Assembly: GCA_021234155.1 (NCBI GenBank)
Contig: JAJEKV010000047.1
Coordinates: 3,857,323 to 3,921,322 of the forward strand
Reading direction: 5' to 3'
Source: Isoetes taiwanensis
Taxonomy: Eukaryota > Streptophyta > Lycopodiopsida > Isoetales > Isoetaceae
DNA: 64,000 bases
Part shown: positions 11,216 through 23,400 of the stretch, in pieces
How positions within the stretch are numbered: the stretch's first letter is position 1
How the letters are laid out: each line of letters opens with the position of its first letter
The notes under the pieces: generated by a model
Seen by the model: only the letters and a program-made list of their open reading frames with translations
Told to the model about the DNA's origin: nothing
Database searches by the model: none
Program-made: the position numbers and the translations under genes

Positions 11216-12441
11216 AACTCAATGCTGGCATTTGCAGGATTTACGTTGCTAATGGGCGCGTTTCTTGGCGCCTGCGGCTAGGGCGGCGGTGGCAGGGAGA
11301 GGCCGCCCTCATCCTTGCCCTTCCGGCACTACAGCAGCAGCATCTTTTCTGTTTTGAATCGGGCCAGTGGCTAGCAGGGGCAGAATAGGGATTTTCGGAT
11401 TTGTTTCATTCTTTACAGGACTGAGCGATTTGCAGTACTAGAAGCATCTTCAAGGCGGATTCTTGATCTGGTTGTGGTGAGATCTTGAATTAAGAAGTTT
11501 CTTAGCCTGTCAAATCTAGCAGTTCTTACATTTGTTTTGAATCTGAGAATTGTTTGCTTTTCGTCCCATATCTCTTTCCTCCGGCTCTTTCTTACTAGCA
11601 AGAAAGGTCCAGACTCACAACTGATAGATCAGAAATTTTCATCCAATATTTGACAGAAGGCCGCCGTAAACAATTTGGAAACATTGATGGTTTGAATGAA
11701 AGGCATAACAGGTTGCATGACAGGGCAGAGTATGCTGGATTTTTCGAGTGCTGAAGCTTGAAAATAATTATGAGCATCCTAGTGCTATTTCAAAATCTGC
11801 ATTGCTTGAATAGCCACACAGGTACTGAAGCTTGTGTCATTTCTTTTGGTACTGACATACCAAATACCAGGGCAGAAAATGCTAGATTATTCAAGTACTG
11901 AAGCTTGAAAACATTTCTACGCATCCTGGTGCTATTTCAAGAACCACAATGCTTGAATAGCCACACAAGTACTGAAGCTTGTGTGTTTTCTTTTGGTACT
12001 GATATGCCAAATACTAGGTACATTCAAATCTGATTTGGAACACTCGAATACTGCTATGTTCGAGTTGCTCAGAATTTCATGTCTTCTCTGCTTTCTCTGC
12101 TGATTTTGGTGCTCAAGCAGTGAGCAAAGCCACACACTTTTTTCTTCCCCATGTCCCTAATTGTTCAACTCTGCCTCTCCAAGATTAGATGAATCTTTCG
12201 GGAGCTTTATTCCTAGCATCTTCTTGTACTTTCTGGTTACTAAGCTGGAGGCTCCATGGGCTTAATGTATATCGACTTTTTAGAGCGTAAAAATAAGTTT
12301 CAAAGATGTAGAGGATGAAGATGTTGAGATTTACTCCTGTAGTAATTCTCTATGTGTGTTGAAACATTGTACTTCTTATCTTTTATATAATATAAAAATA
12401 TCTCGTTCTCTAAAAAAAAAAAAAAAAAAACTCAATGCTGG
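11216..12441 (+). mobile_element. 1.2-kb polyadenylated retrocopy with 13-bp target-site duplication (copy 1)
   Basis: AACTCAATGCTGG occurs at 11216-11228 and again at 12429-12441. The second is immediately preceded by a run of A (12412-12428) that follows a 3'-end-like AT-rich sequence (TATATAATATAAAAATATC). This is the structure left by LINE-mediated retrotransposition of an RNA. The insert, about 1.2 kb, has no long ORF. Its first part has a GC-rich stretch (about 11270-11340). It contains a 148-bp tandem duplication. Removing it joins the minus-strand PPR relic to further open sequence, so it disrupted that gene. Confidence 0.8.
11724..12018. repeat. Two tandem units of about 148 bp
   Basis: Two consecutive units carry GTGCTGAAGCTTGAAAA or its variant, GCATCCTRGTGCTATTTCAA, GCTTGAATAGCCACACA and CTTTTGGTACTGAYATRCC. 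They differ at about a tenth of positions, so the duplication predates the 16-kb segmental duplication, where both units recur at about 28040-28335. Confidence 0.75.
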
Positions 12442-12960
12442 GAACACAAGCTCCTCAAGCCAACAGCTTATGTGCCTCATCTATTTTCCCACATTACAAA
12501 GCTTGTCAATAAGGTCCCTAAATGTTAACTTAGGAGCAAAACCTTTCTCAACCATCTGCTCACAGATGTCTACTGCTTCACTATATCTCTCATTCTCACA
12601 AAGAGCGAGAAAGAGAGTGTTATAGCTCAAAGCATCGGGATGACACGAAAAAACTTTACACGAACTTCGGAAAAGCCTTCAGCTTCATCCACAGGCCCTT
12701 CAGGAATGAGTTAAATGTTATGGTACTTGGGTGACAACTTCTCTTAGCTATCTCCTATTGTAAAGATTTTGTATCATCAACTCGTCTGCATCTGACAGTC
12801 CATCAATAAGCGATGCGTATGTTTTGACATCTCGATGTGTATGCGGTAAATGAAAGCATCACAACGTACCTCTATGAGCATTCGACCAGTTCTGTTGCAA
12901 ATTAGATTTGTTGACCTTGGAACACCTATAAAGGTAGCTCCCGGTTGGAAGGCATCCACC
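12442..12960 (-). pseudogene. PPR protein relic, copy 1
   Basis: The remnant matches the better preserved copy at 28754-29300. It encodes pieces of pentatricopeptide repeats (NTLFLALCENERYSEAVDIC and VEKGFAPRALTF equivalents). PPR proteins bind organelle RNA in plants. Here a 16-base deletion near 12693 removes part of GLCKVGKLDEAEGF, and CAG/CTG positions differ from copy 2. It is broken on its 3' side by the polyadenylated retrocopy. Confidence 0.7.
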
Positions 12961-13119
12961 AGTCAGACCTCCTAGACGGACTCACTAGCTAGCAATATTT
13001 CAGAGGACTTGCATGAAGCACAGGGCCCAACATCAGATTGGAGATTCGGTCTGCCCTGCCATTTACCCGGTTGGAACATCCGCGATCCGAAATGCACGAC
13101 CGCCCCGCCACCACGTGCA

Positions 13120-13215
13120 ACAAAGGGTTTGGAGCGCACACCAAAGATATCCTAGGTATATTCCAGCATATATCTACACGTAAGCAAGGGTTTGCCCCCG
13201 TAGAGGCAATCCAAA
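13120..13215 (+). repeat. Dispersed hairpin repeat, member 1
   Basis: This is a diverged member of a family seen five times in the window. It has CCTAGGTATATTCCAGCATA and then AAGCAAGGGTTTGCCCCC followed by GTAGAGGCAATCC, which pairs as a short stem. The other members are at 17360-17499, 29461-29566, 34346-34482 and 53611-53749. Confidence 0.65.
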
Positions 13216-13219
13216 CTTG

Positions 13220-14660
13220 ACACATATGTGAAAGTTTTAGAGTAGGTTAGGTAGATGCCAAGAAGTGACATCAATCTTATTAATTTGGGATTTTCCGGTT
13301 TGAGATTTAATAATCTAAGACTTCCAAACTGATTTAGGCAATTCTCTGTACCCCCCAAAGATTTTACAAACCACCCATCAAAAAATAGGTGCCAAATGAA
13401 AAATTGTAGCCTTTGGATACAAACTAAAGGCTAGCTTATGAAACGCCCACACTGCCTTTACCAAGAGCCATAAATTATGTTGCTGGAATCCCCAAGGCTT
13501 TAAGTTTTGCTTTCAATCTAAATTCAAGCCAAATGTTTCCCACTCAATCACCAAAAAGTTTTATACAAACATAACCCTTGAAACGCATATACCTGTAATG
13601 TGTGTTTTTTAGAAAGCAGACACAGGGATAGATAACAGAACAATCTCCTTAATAAGTCCCCTCTTAAGGTAGTTGACAACAAAGGTTTCTCCAGCTAAGG
13701 TAACGTTTGAAGCTGCTTGATTTATCAAGGATGTGTAGCAGATGAATCGTATATCATATTCGCTTTCTCAAGCTTTTTCTAGAAAGTATGTTTTGCGTGC
13801 ATCACCACATCTCATGTATTTATGTCAAAGCGCCTTCATGCGTTTGCCAGCACTCCCAGTTCCATCACTTCACCCAAGCCTAGTGTAGAAAAAAACTGGA
13901 AATCCTCTTTATCTTATATCTAGGCCAAATTTCCACCATCAAAATCTCATGCGGATCACATATCCACCCTCCAAATGCAATATTGAATAGAATATGCCAA
14001 AAACCACACCCTCCATCCTTACGGTATGCATGCTCCAGGCAACCCAAAAAGGTTTGTTTTCTCAAGCTTTATACATCCCCCATTGTTTTTGGGTCGTTTG
14101 GATCATGAAGCATGTGAACTGAGAACATGTCGCATATAATTTTTATTCGGTGGAAATGAAATATGGGCGCGAACCATTTCTGAATATATTTTGTTTAGGC
14201 TTACGAATTTTAAGGTAGGTAAATGCAAGAGGCCATTCAAAGTTTACGTAAATGCAATGTAGCTGTCATGCCAATGTCAAGCTATAATGTTTATTAAAAG
14301 TAAAAGTACTTGTACAAGCAAAATTTGAGCAAAATAAAGCTGTAGTTTGCCCTTTCCTAGACTGAAATAGAACTCTAATGCACCGACTATTTGGTAGTGG
14401 AATTAACATTGCCCATAATTCCTGAGGTGGTAATGTGACTCAAAAATAACATCCTCAAAAAATCTATCAAAAATCTTCAAATTCTGTACACCTGCTATCG
14501 ACCTCTGACTGCAAAACTGCTCAATTTGGTGCGAATTTCAAAGATTTAAGCATGTGCTCACGGCATTGTATATTGGATAGGACATTGTTGGTACACGCAA
14601 TTTCCTGATAAACGAAACTTTAAGATACAAAGATCATTGTTAAGGGAGAGCCTTGAAGTG
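13220..14660. other. Non-coding segment between PPR relic and KLC-related exons (copy 1)
   Basis: No coding segment can be supported. It probably represents intronic or flanking sequence of the captured genes. The same segment in copy 2 (29570-31010) is almost identical. Confidence 0.4.
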
Positions 14661-14665
14661 CATAC

Positions 14666-14782
14666 CTGATAATTGCTTTGAGTTGCTAATAGAGCTACCC
14701 TCTTGATGATTTTTGCTTTCCTTTCACAAATTTCTTCCTGCCAGCACTCTTTTGTTTCTGTATCTCTGCAAATTTCCTCTTC
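14666..14782 (-). pseudogene. Exon of a kinesin-light-chain-related TPR protein (copy 1)
   Basis: A 117-bp (39-codon) open segment is flanked by TTTGCAG acceptor and GTATGC donor. It matches the copy at 31018-31134. It starts with EEEICRDTET, similar to the AEE-C--T helix that follows the TCRYLAEA repeat in plant KLC-related proteins. In copy 1 the preceding TCRYLAEA exon has been deleted, so the array cannot be coding. Confidence 0.5.
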
Positions 14783-14857
14783 CTGCAAATATAGATTAGG
14801 CTAAGGTCAAGCACTGCGTTTTACTTTGAAGGATGTGGTGTTCAAATTGATCATGCT

Positions 14858-15030
14858 CATCCAACTGGACATGTGACCACACACCACACTACATTGCTTG
14901 GTTGGGCCCTGCCCCAACCACCTTACATTGCGTCTGTTAGGATTTGACCCCCAACAGTACCGAGTGCGATTCTGGGCGGCCTCGAACTCGAGACCACATT
15001 GCTAAGGAACTAGTGTGTTACCACTAGACC
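14858..15030 (-). mobile_element. tRNA-derived SINE, 3'-truncated (copy 1)
   Basis: The minus strand begins TGGTCTAGTGGTAACACAC (box A-like) and carries the box B-like GTTCGAG inside CTCGAGTTCGAGGCC, as in tRNA genes. The body is as in the complete copy at 31788-32008. The 3' end with its tandem tail is missing because of the copy-1-specific deletion. A polypyrimidine stretch (15030-15065) lies just upstream. Confidence 0.75.
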
Positions 15031-15141
15031 AAGAAAGAAAGAAAGAAAAAAAGAAAGAAAGAAAGTTTTATTAATGTCTACGTAAGAATTAGCATTATGC
15101 CACACTGTAACTCCAATGAGGTAAGATAAAAGTACAGTTGT

Positions 15142-15250
15142 ACCTGTAAAGGCGTATTCTCCTCGGTACGGCATTTCTCTACAACTGATGCAAGCTCGGT
15201 GCTCAGAAACGGCAACAATATCTGCTGCCCCATAATTAACCTCCTTAATC
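15142..15250 (-). pseudogene. Possible exon of the KLC-related gene (copy 1)
   Basis: The segment is bounded by GCTAGCAG and TTTACAG/GTACAAC. In the frame that ends in phase 0 it reads ILLPFLSTELASVVEKC and then RTEENTPLQ, which is compatible with the phase-0 exons downstream. I do not recognise this part in the KLC-related family with certainty. Confidence 0.35.
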
Positions 15251-15772
15251 ACCTGCTAGAATCAAGAGATATGAGGAAGCGCATTGTTCGACATGTAGAT
15301 ATCCAATAACAGTTCCCTCGGCTATAGTATAAGTAGACAAGTGGCAATGTGCTTTGATCGCCATTGCCTCTAGGTAAAGGGAACCGCTTGTTAAATCCAA
15401 AGAAGAGAAGTATCTTAATTAGTAAGGCATAAGTGCGGGCATGGAACCGAATGGATGAAACCAAGAGTTGCACATACCGTATTAGGGAAAAATGCGCTCC
15501 AATATTTTCAGATCACCAAGAGATCAGATCTTCTGCACAAGAAACCGGATAATGATTGTTTACCTAAACATTTCGAAGCTATAATCATTAAGCAACCGAC
15601 TCCAATATCCTTCGGTGAGAAGACTGCATTAATGGATACCTTCCCGTTAGTAGTCCAAGGAATTGATACCCGACAAACAAGAGCAAATGTTATAAGAAAA
15701 ATCCCTTGTATCAAAGGGATGTTAACAATGAACTACAAAATATAAGAACACCCCCACTCCCATAACCAACTT

Positions 15773-16870
15773 CTAATCAAAAGCACAACCAACTGTGAAA
15801 AACCCTATCAATAATGCTTCTGTATTATGGCCAAATCCTGGAGGAAGACATTTATGGTGATAAGTATGGCATGAATATGCACATAAAAACAACAGATCTA
15901 TTAGTATACAGGATGAGGGTTGTAAAAACTTGCCAATCAGCTCAAACCACATTGTAAAGAACACCATTGCTGACCATGGCAATGATCCAACAATTCCTTG
16001 AAGAACTATTATCCGAATGTTCGAACTCTTAGTACAAATCCTAATCGCCTTTGAAGTTTCTCTCCATAAATTTGCAACAACTTTTGCCATTTGTCCCGTA
16101 TGAAGTCTTCTCGCAAGTGAATGCGACTTTTTGAGGATGAGAATGCTTGACCTATGTTAATCTTAACATTATAGCTTCGTGGAGAAAACAAAAAATGCTA
16201 ATCATGCTATGGTTTAAAGACTTACTTTTCAGCATTTACATTAGTAGGAAATAGTGATGTCCCATGGTCTTTGGGTCCATCACTACCATATGGATAAGTA
16301 TTTCTATCAAAGAGCTCAATATTGCCATTGAAAGAAAAGTAAATCGCCAACCGGGTAAGCCAAAGAATGGTGTAACCTCGCTAAGACCGTTGCTATCATA
16401 CTACCCCCTATGCCACCAACCGATCCAACAAAGTTCAGCCAACCAAAGGCAACCCCGACTTCCTTCTAAATTGCCGTCACCTACATATGACCGCATTGCC
16501 GGAATAACAATAGCTAGTCCAATTCCGTTTGTTGCTCTAGACAGTACAAGATTGAAAGAAGCTCGGGAGAGACCTACAAAGCCGGTGTAAAACCGCCTGA
16601 ACAAAGTGCCAAGCCCAATAACCGATGGCCTATGGTACTTCAAGGCCAAAGACACCAGCTAAAGGGGAAAAGAGAGTTTGTATAACAAAACAATAAATAA
16701 ATGTGAGAGTCCCTAGTTCAAAGGTGTAGCATTAAAAGTCCGCCTCGATTTCTTTGTACAATCGAAGGGATCGTTGTTTCATCAGCCCTTTCTAATATGG
16801 CAGCTAGATTGATTAAAACAACTCGAGATCGACATTCCCCATAATACCTTCATTTTGAAGGCAAATGGTA
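15773..16870 (-). pseudogene. MFS transporter relic (UNE2-like), copy 1
   Basis: The segment is homologous to 32757-33850, where the reading frame is intact. It encodes remnants such as LALKYHRPSVIGLG and LSRATNGIGLAIVIPAM. Many frame breaks occur, and they coincide with CTG or CAG in the other copy being replaced by CCG, CG or TCG. Much of the apparent decay may therefore be consensus error rather than mutation. See the copy-2 entry for function. Confidence 0.7.
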
Positions 16871-17054
16871 ATTGACGCTTTTCGGAGAATAAATAAATGT
16901 TTGAAGGAAACGAATTTCTTATGATCGACTTTCACATAAAACCTCTAACCTTTGGAATTCCTCTTTCCAAGGCTTAGATGCAAGTATTGACCAAAACTTA
17001 TAAGTATGTTGGAAAATCCTCCTGAATTTTGCAGCCTAAATTTGGCTCGAACGG

Positions 17055-17165
17055 GTAGTCTTCGCTTTCTGACCCCCTCGACGTGGCATTATCCCAGCCC
17101 TTGATGTCCGTGATTGTGTGGTCGGATCCATTGCACATCGTGGGGGCAGAAAACTTTAAGGTGTC
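17055..17165. mobile_element. Small foldback MITE, altered copy
   Basis: This corresponds to the about 110-bp hairpin element at 34037-34145 in copy 2. Here the arms read CTTTCTGACCCCC and GGGGGCAGAAAAC, which still pair with each other, whereas copy 2 has TTTTACAGCCCCCCC and its complement. The centre is conserved. Confidence 0.5.
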
Positions 17166-17359
17166 CCAAACAAAAACTACTCTGTTCACTTATCTACAAG
17201 AGTTTCTCGTATTGAGATACCCACTGATCCAAAAGCATGAGAAGAACGCACCCAGTAGAGGTGGATAAAGAGAGATACTCCATCAGAAAGATCCAGCCTC
17301 GCACCGATGGATTGAGTGAATATCGAGATCCAAAACGCGTGCGCCGAGGAGCCGTGAAT

Positions 17360-17499
17360 GGGGCTGGATGACCGAGAGTTTACAGGCATCAACTAGTTTG
17401 GAGCAGTCACCAGCATACGCTAGGCATATGCCGGCATATACTTGAATATGCCCACATGCCCACATAAACGAGGGTGTGCCCCCCTAGGGGCAACCCAAA
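17360..17499 (+). repeat. Dispersed hairpin repeat, member 2
   Basis: It starts GGGGCTGGATGACC and includes GCATACGCTAGGCATATGCC, then CCCACATAAACGAGGG and TGTGCCCCCCTAGGGGCA, a strong palindrome near the right end. It is very similar to 53611-53749. Confidence 0.75.
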
Positions 17500-17849
17500 A
17501 ATTGAACAAGTGAAGAGCCAAAAAGAAACCGAGTAAAGTGAACGTGTTGAATATACCATCACAATGTGCACATCACCATATTATAGGCATGCAAGCCTCA
17601 AGGAAAATCCCTATAGAAATAGAAAATATGAGTTTCTGAAGCAACAAATGCACATAAGCAAAAAACAAACCCACGAAATCTGAATTTGCAAAAAGCGAGA
17701 AAAGCAAAGATTGAATTCAGGTTAAGAAAAAATGAAGTCCTTGGAAAGGAAAAAACAAATGGACGAGACAATCCAAGTGCAATCAATGCATGAATGGAAT
17801 AAACAAATGCTCGTCTTGAAGATCGAAAATTATGGTGCAACAAATGCTG

Positions 17850-20469
17850 ATACGTTGCCTATTTTCATTTGATTTTCCTGGTTTCTTTTACTATAGCCAT
17901 CGATGTATCCTTCCCCTTTTTTCACTTTACCATATCCATGAACTTTGTCGATTCTTTTTATCATGTTTGGCTTTGGCCTCTTAGATTATCTGCTTGATTA
18001 TATTTGTTTTTATAGATGTTAGTCTGTTGTTTGTGGTGGTCTTCACTAGGTCTAGTTTGGTATGTTTTCTTTTCTTACTGCTTGTATTGTTCGTGGTTTG
18101 CTTTTTGGTTTGTCAATTTGGGCTTATATAGTTCTTGATTCGTCTTGTTGGTCTACTAGTTTGGGATTGACGGATGCCTTCCCCCTTCCACTTATTCATG
18201 TTAGATTGTCACAATATGTGGTTCGTGTTCGTGTTAGTTTCTTAGGTTAGTTTGTTTTTTTGCCAGAGTGTTCATTGCTTGAACTAACGGTTTTCATCCG
18301 TTTTAGCGGCCAGTGATGTTGGTCGCTTTTTCCCTAGTTCTATATCGTTTGGTTTTCTAGTTTTTTATATTTCAAGTTTTGGCATGATGCATATTCTTAA
18401 AGCTCTAAATTGCTTGTTTTGTCATGGAAACTATAACTTATGGTAGACATGTAGGTTATCCACTTTAGGCATAATGTCGAGCATGGGGTTATGCATGAGC
18501 ATTGTTTATGATTTGTCAGGCATATTATTTCGAGCATGTATATTATGACATGGATGACCGCTTTTTATTTCATGTTTCGTGTTGCATCAATATTTGCTAT
18601 ATGAGTGTGATATGTATAGTTCATGATGCATTTATATGTGTTATAGATAGTTCATCAACATTTTGCATGTTTTTGTTGAACACCAATGTGCCCCGTCAAT
18701 TATTTGATCACTTGTTTTTCTCATGGGAATGTTATCTTGTGGTATACTTGCATGGATCCTATGTTATAGGCTTTAGGCATGATATCAAATGGAAGTTGTT
18801 TTTCGTAGTTTAGTCCGTTTTTCTTCCAGAGTGCTCACATTGCTTGAACTGATCTCTTTTCAAAAATTTAGCAGCAGTGATATTGGATTCGTTTTTTCCT
18901 TATATGATTTGGTATTCTAACTTCCTAAATTTCGCATTTTGACACGATGCATGTTTTTAGAGCTCTAAAATTGCGTGATTTCTCATGAAAACTATAATCT
19001 ATAATAGACATGTACATATCCAAGTTATAAGTATTGGGCATGATGTCCAGCATGGGGTTATGCATGAGCATTCTCATAGTTTGGCAAGCATGTTATATCG
19101 AGCATGCATATATTATATTTGACATGGATAATGGTTGGCCTTAGTCTGTTTCGTATTTTATGTTGCATCAGTATTTGTTATACGTATGTGATATGTTTGG
19201 TTCATGATGCACCGCTACGTATAGTCTATCTATATTTTTTATGTTTTTTTTTTTTTTTTTTTTTTATGTGGCATGTTTCTTGTTAGTGAATTCAACTGCA
19301 TTAATACCATTATGTGCCCGTCATTTTTGTTATCACCTGTTTTTCTGAATTGCACGTATCCAAATTATTGGCATTAGACATGATCTCTTGCATGGAGGTT
19401 ATTTGCGTCGATTAGTTTGTTTTCCCTCTAGTGTGCTCATTTCTTGATCTAACATTTTTTCATATGCTTAGCAACGGTGATGTTGGAATTGTTTTTTCTA
19501 GTTGTACGGTTTATATGTGTCCTTTCCTTTTTATCTCGTTTATTTCCAATGCCTTATTCGTTTTCTTCTCTTCGTGTCACCCATCACATACTTTAGTTTT
19601 AGTTGTCTATTATTGCTCCATTTATCCTTTAGTGTGAGTCTCTTCAGTGGTTGCTCTGTTGTTCATAGTACTAGTTCCAATTGTCATGTCTCTTCTTATA
19701 GATCCTTGCAGTCTGACTTGTGCAGTCTGTAGTCCTTGCATATGCCACCTTTAAGCATTCACGCCAGTTAACTCTTTTTCCTTTTGTCTTCATAGTATCC
19801 CTTTTCTATTGCCTCTACTCTGATTTATCCCATGTTGCTCCTCTTGTTCCATGGTCGATTGGTCTCTTTAGTTCTTTGGACATGTTCCATCTTGCTTTTG
19901 AAAAGTTTTCAAAATCATATGGCTATCTTCTATATTCTATCTTCTATCTTCGTCACGTTTCCTTTATGTTAGTTTGATAGTCTGTTCTTCTTGCCCATTT
20001 GTTAGGGTTTTGTTCTTTTAGTCTCCTTAGCTCGTGTTTGGCTCTATTGTTTCATTTTGTCCTTATTTATGGTCCATTGCTCCTCTTCCGACCTTTTTTG
20101 TTTACCTGTTCTATTAGTCATTGTTAGTCTTGCCTTCACACTGGTTGGGCCCTGTGGTTCATGTTACCCCTTTTATCGCAATCTCTTCGCTCCATCCCTC
20201 TGCTTCATTAGTCTCATTTACCATGTTATTTCTGATCCCCTTCATCCTACTTAGACCTTGGGGCGGGTTGATCCCTAAGGTTGGCATGCTTCATCAATTT
20301 GTTGGCTGACCATCGTTTATCCCTTGTGGCTTCTATATTTCGAGTTTGATCGGTGTATGTTTTTAGAATTCTATTTTTCTTGATTTCCCAAGAGAACTAT
20401 AACTTACAGTAGACATGCACAAGTTATGTGCATTAGGCATGATGGCATTGGGTTATGCATGAGCATTAC
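17850..20469 (+). repeat. T-rich repeat block of copy 1
   Basis: About 2.6 kb of pyrimidine-rich plus strand contains internally repeated units of roughly 560 bp. Each unit carries GGGTTATGCATGAGCATT, CGAGCATG, TTTCATGTT-like and GTTGCATCAGTATTTG blocks (near 18480-18800 and 19050-19400, partly 20400). Related units occur at 25742-26250 and 41996-42504. ORFs here are composition artefacts rich in Phe, Leu, Cys and Ser. A poly-T run lies near 19245-19265. Confidence 0.65.
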
Positions 20470-23400
20470 ACATTTAAATTAAAATCCCCCTTAAACCCCC
20501 TTTGGTTTGGGTGCATATTCACACGGGGGGTGACTCCGGGCAACGAGAGCTGTTGGATAGGCATATTCACCCCTTATTCCTTAATCTATACCGTACATAA
20601 AGTTCCTCGTTTGTGGGGTATGAAAGTACAAAATTTGCTATCTTATCTTATCTTATATTATAATGTTATTGTGTAAGTGTTGGACCCAGCCCTAAATCCA
20701 AAGGCTGAGATTTAGAGTTGAGATTTAATGGTTAAGATTTCGACACCTAGGAACCCAAAAATAAACAAAAAAGTCATGAGGTTTTTTTTAGCAACTCAAA
20801 AATAAAAAAGAGGTCGTGCATTCTTCTTTTCGCAACTCAAATCCTGAATCTCAGAGTCTGTTATGGAGAAGCAGCTATGGCGGCTAGCATGTAGCCTACT
20901 TCGCTTTAGAGTTTGCATTCTTCAGAGTTTGCATTCTTTTTTTGTAAAATCTCAGAGTCACGACATCAACTACGCCCTAAAATGTTGACGGTCCAGATAC
21001 ACATGATTTTTTCTACCTTCTTGCGAATCGCGATTTAGGCTATTGCAGCAGAGGTTGTTAGATTCTGGCCATGGCAGATGCTCGGAATGGGGCCATGGCA
21101 ATTTTTGGGGTTTGTTCGCTCATAGATTCTCTGTGTGCTCCAATGCTAGAGAGCTTTCAAATTTTTTTCCCATATAGCTTTTTAGCACGGCCATGGCTGC
21201 ATGAATAGAGCTCAGTTCTGAGCAGGCTTCTTGGCGAAATTTGCCTATACGGGCTTAGATTACAGAAAATATGGACGGTCTAACTTGGTCCAAACTCGCC
21301 GAAATAATCTACTGCAGCTCGAGAGGCCATAGGTAGTGATCAGGACAAACTTTTATGGCAAGGTTTTTAAGTTTCATGGAATCTACATGGGACCGATTTA
21401 GGGTTTTATTGTTTCAGCATTAAAAGGAGTAGAGAGAAACAACTTAAGGCTAAGGGAAACAAAGGATTTGGCTACTGAATGCATATAGATTTATGCCGAT
21501 CGGAGTTTATTTACAATGATTATGTTTTGTGAAACATCTATTATTTACTTTCGGGCTCTGGTATGCATCTTCAAGCTTGCATAATGGTTTAAGCAGGTTT
21601 CAAGCTTGCAGGATAATTTTGCAGGAGGACTTTTTGCAGGTTCTAAAAAAGTTATCACAGAAGCGTCTCCACTTCTTCACAGCAGATCAAACTTCCTTAA
21701 AGCGCTAAGATTGCCTCAGGTGCACAAGAATATGCATCCTAGCTATTTAGTTTATTTGGAATAATTTAGATCCCGCTATAGGTTATATTGTTTCTAACTG
21801 CCTTTTGTGTTTGTAGACTGACATAATATTGAAGTACGAGACAGCCAGAAGATTTAAGCTCTTTGCTATTTTACAATGTTGAAAAGAAAGGGTGACAATG
21901 ATGGCTCCATTTACTTCTTTATTTGAAAACTGAGCGGGAATCAGATCATTCCTCTGTGGCAGAAGAACAAATATAGGTTCCTTTTTCATAAAGGCAAGCA
22001 ACATCTGTCAAGTTTTGGCCCATAATTTTCTCTTAGCGTATATAATGACACAAAATCATGTGATGTTTATTACTTTAGCAGGAATTTTCAAACAGTGTGA
22101 CAATTTGGAGAGCTGGCTAGAAGGAATTTATTCTTCCATATAAACCATGGTATGCAGTCACTTCTCATAAATTTCAGCATGTTAGTATATAAGGTTTAAC
22201 AACAAGTCACTGTGCAAATTCCTCTGAGGGTTCCATTCTCCCACATGGCCTTGACTTTGTTTGCCAAGCCATGGATTCCAGTTCTACATTCCATCAGTTT
22301 GTAGGCATATTGCCTTTGCCCAAACTCTTACATTTGGATCTTACATTTGGAGCTTATAAAATTTCGTAAAAGCAACATCTAAGCTCCAAAAGTTTCTCTC
22401 TTTTATAATTGCATCGTTTGATCTGGCTGAATACCTCATAGAAATTGCATTATGTTCTTCAAAAAATAACACTTTGTGCATTTGGCACAAGCCAGTCTAC
22501 TGCGATACAATATCACAGTTGGGTCGCTGCTATTTCCGGTGGTGCATTCTTAGGCATCCGCGTCGCCCCTGCCGATTTCAAGGAATCCTATTTCCATTCT
22601 TCATGCTTCAGCACCGGCTGCACAGGTAAGAAATCATGGCAAATTTTGATCATAGTAACCGGATCTTGCGCTCCCCAACTGTGATATTGTAAGGGTAGCA
22701 CAATTGGCACTGGATTCCCGGTTTGGCAGCGACCAGCCAGACTAGCAGAAGCTAAATTATAAAAATTTGTGCACAGACTTTCAAGTGTTTCTTAAGAACT
22801 TCAAATTTCTGCCATTTCAGGTTGGTTCAATCGTAGGAGAGGTTAAGGATGTTGATGAACCATTCCGACTAACTTGACTTATTTTATCACTTATTGTACA
22901 TGTACTTATTAGAAGCTTGATACACTTGATTGTATTTTTGGAATTCTTTTCTTGAGTTGAAGTGTTTGCTGAATGACCAATGCAAAAAAACCAAATTATA
23001 AAACATTGAAGGCGTTAAACTGCCATGGCAAAATAGCAAACATAGAACAACTTTATCATAGCACAAAGCACTCAACTTGATGATAATAAATAATGACACC
23101 TTACAAAATACTCTAGATGCATAAGCAACATCTGAAGTCACATAATTTCAAAAAATCAATTGTGCTATAATTTCAAAAAATGAATTACGCTTGATTTATT
23201 TGATTATGTACAAAGCTTCCACAAACTAAAGCCGTTATAAAATACTAATGGACATAAAGCATTGCCCAAAACTATATGAGAGCAAACTTCCCTTGACATT
23301 TTAGATGCCGGGCTCAACTCCAGTATTATAATTTTTTGCATTTAAAAGGACAACCAATGTGTAATCTTGAAGTAATGCCATATCAGTGTGAAATTCACCT

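Noticed and set aside
18062-20309. Plus-strand Phe/Leu/Cys-rich ORFs resembling membrane proteins
   Set aside because: They are composition artefacts of the T-rich repeat block. The same is true at 34840-37290 and 42900-43280.
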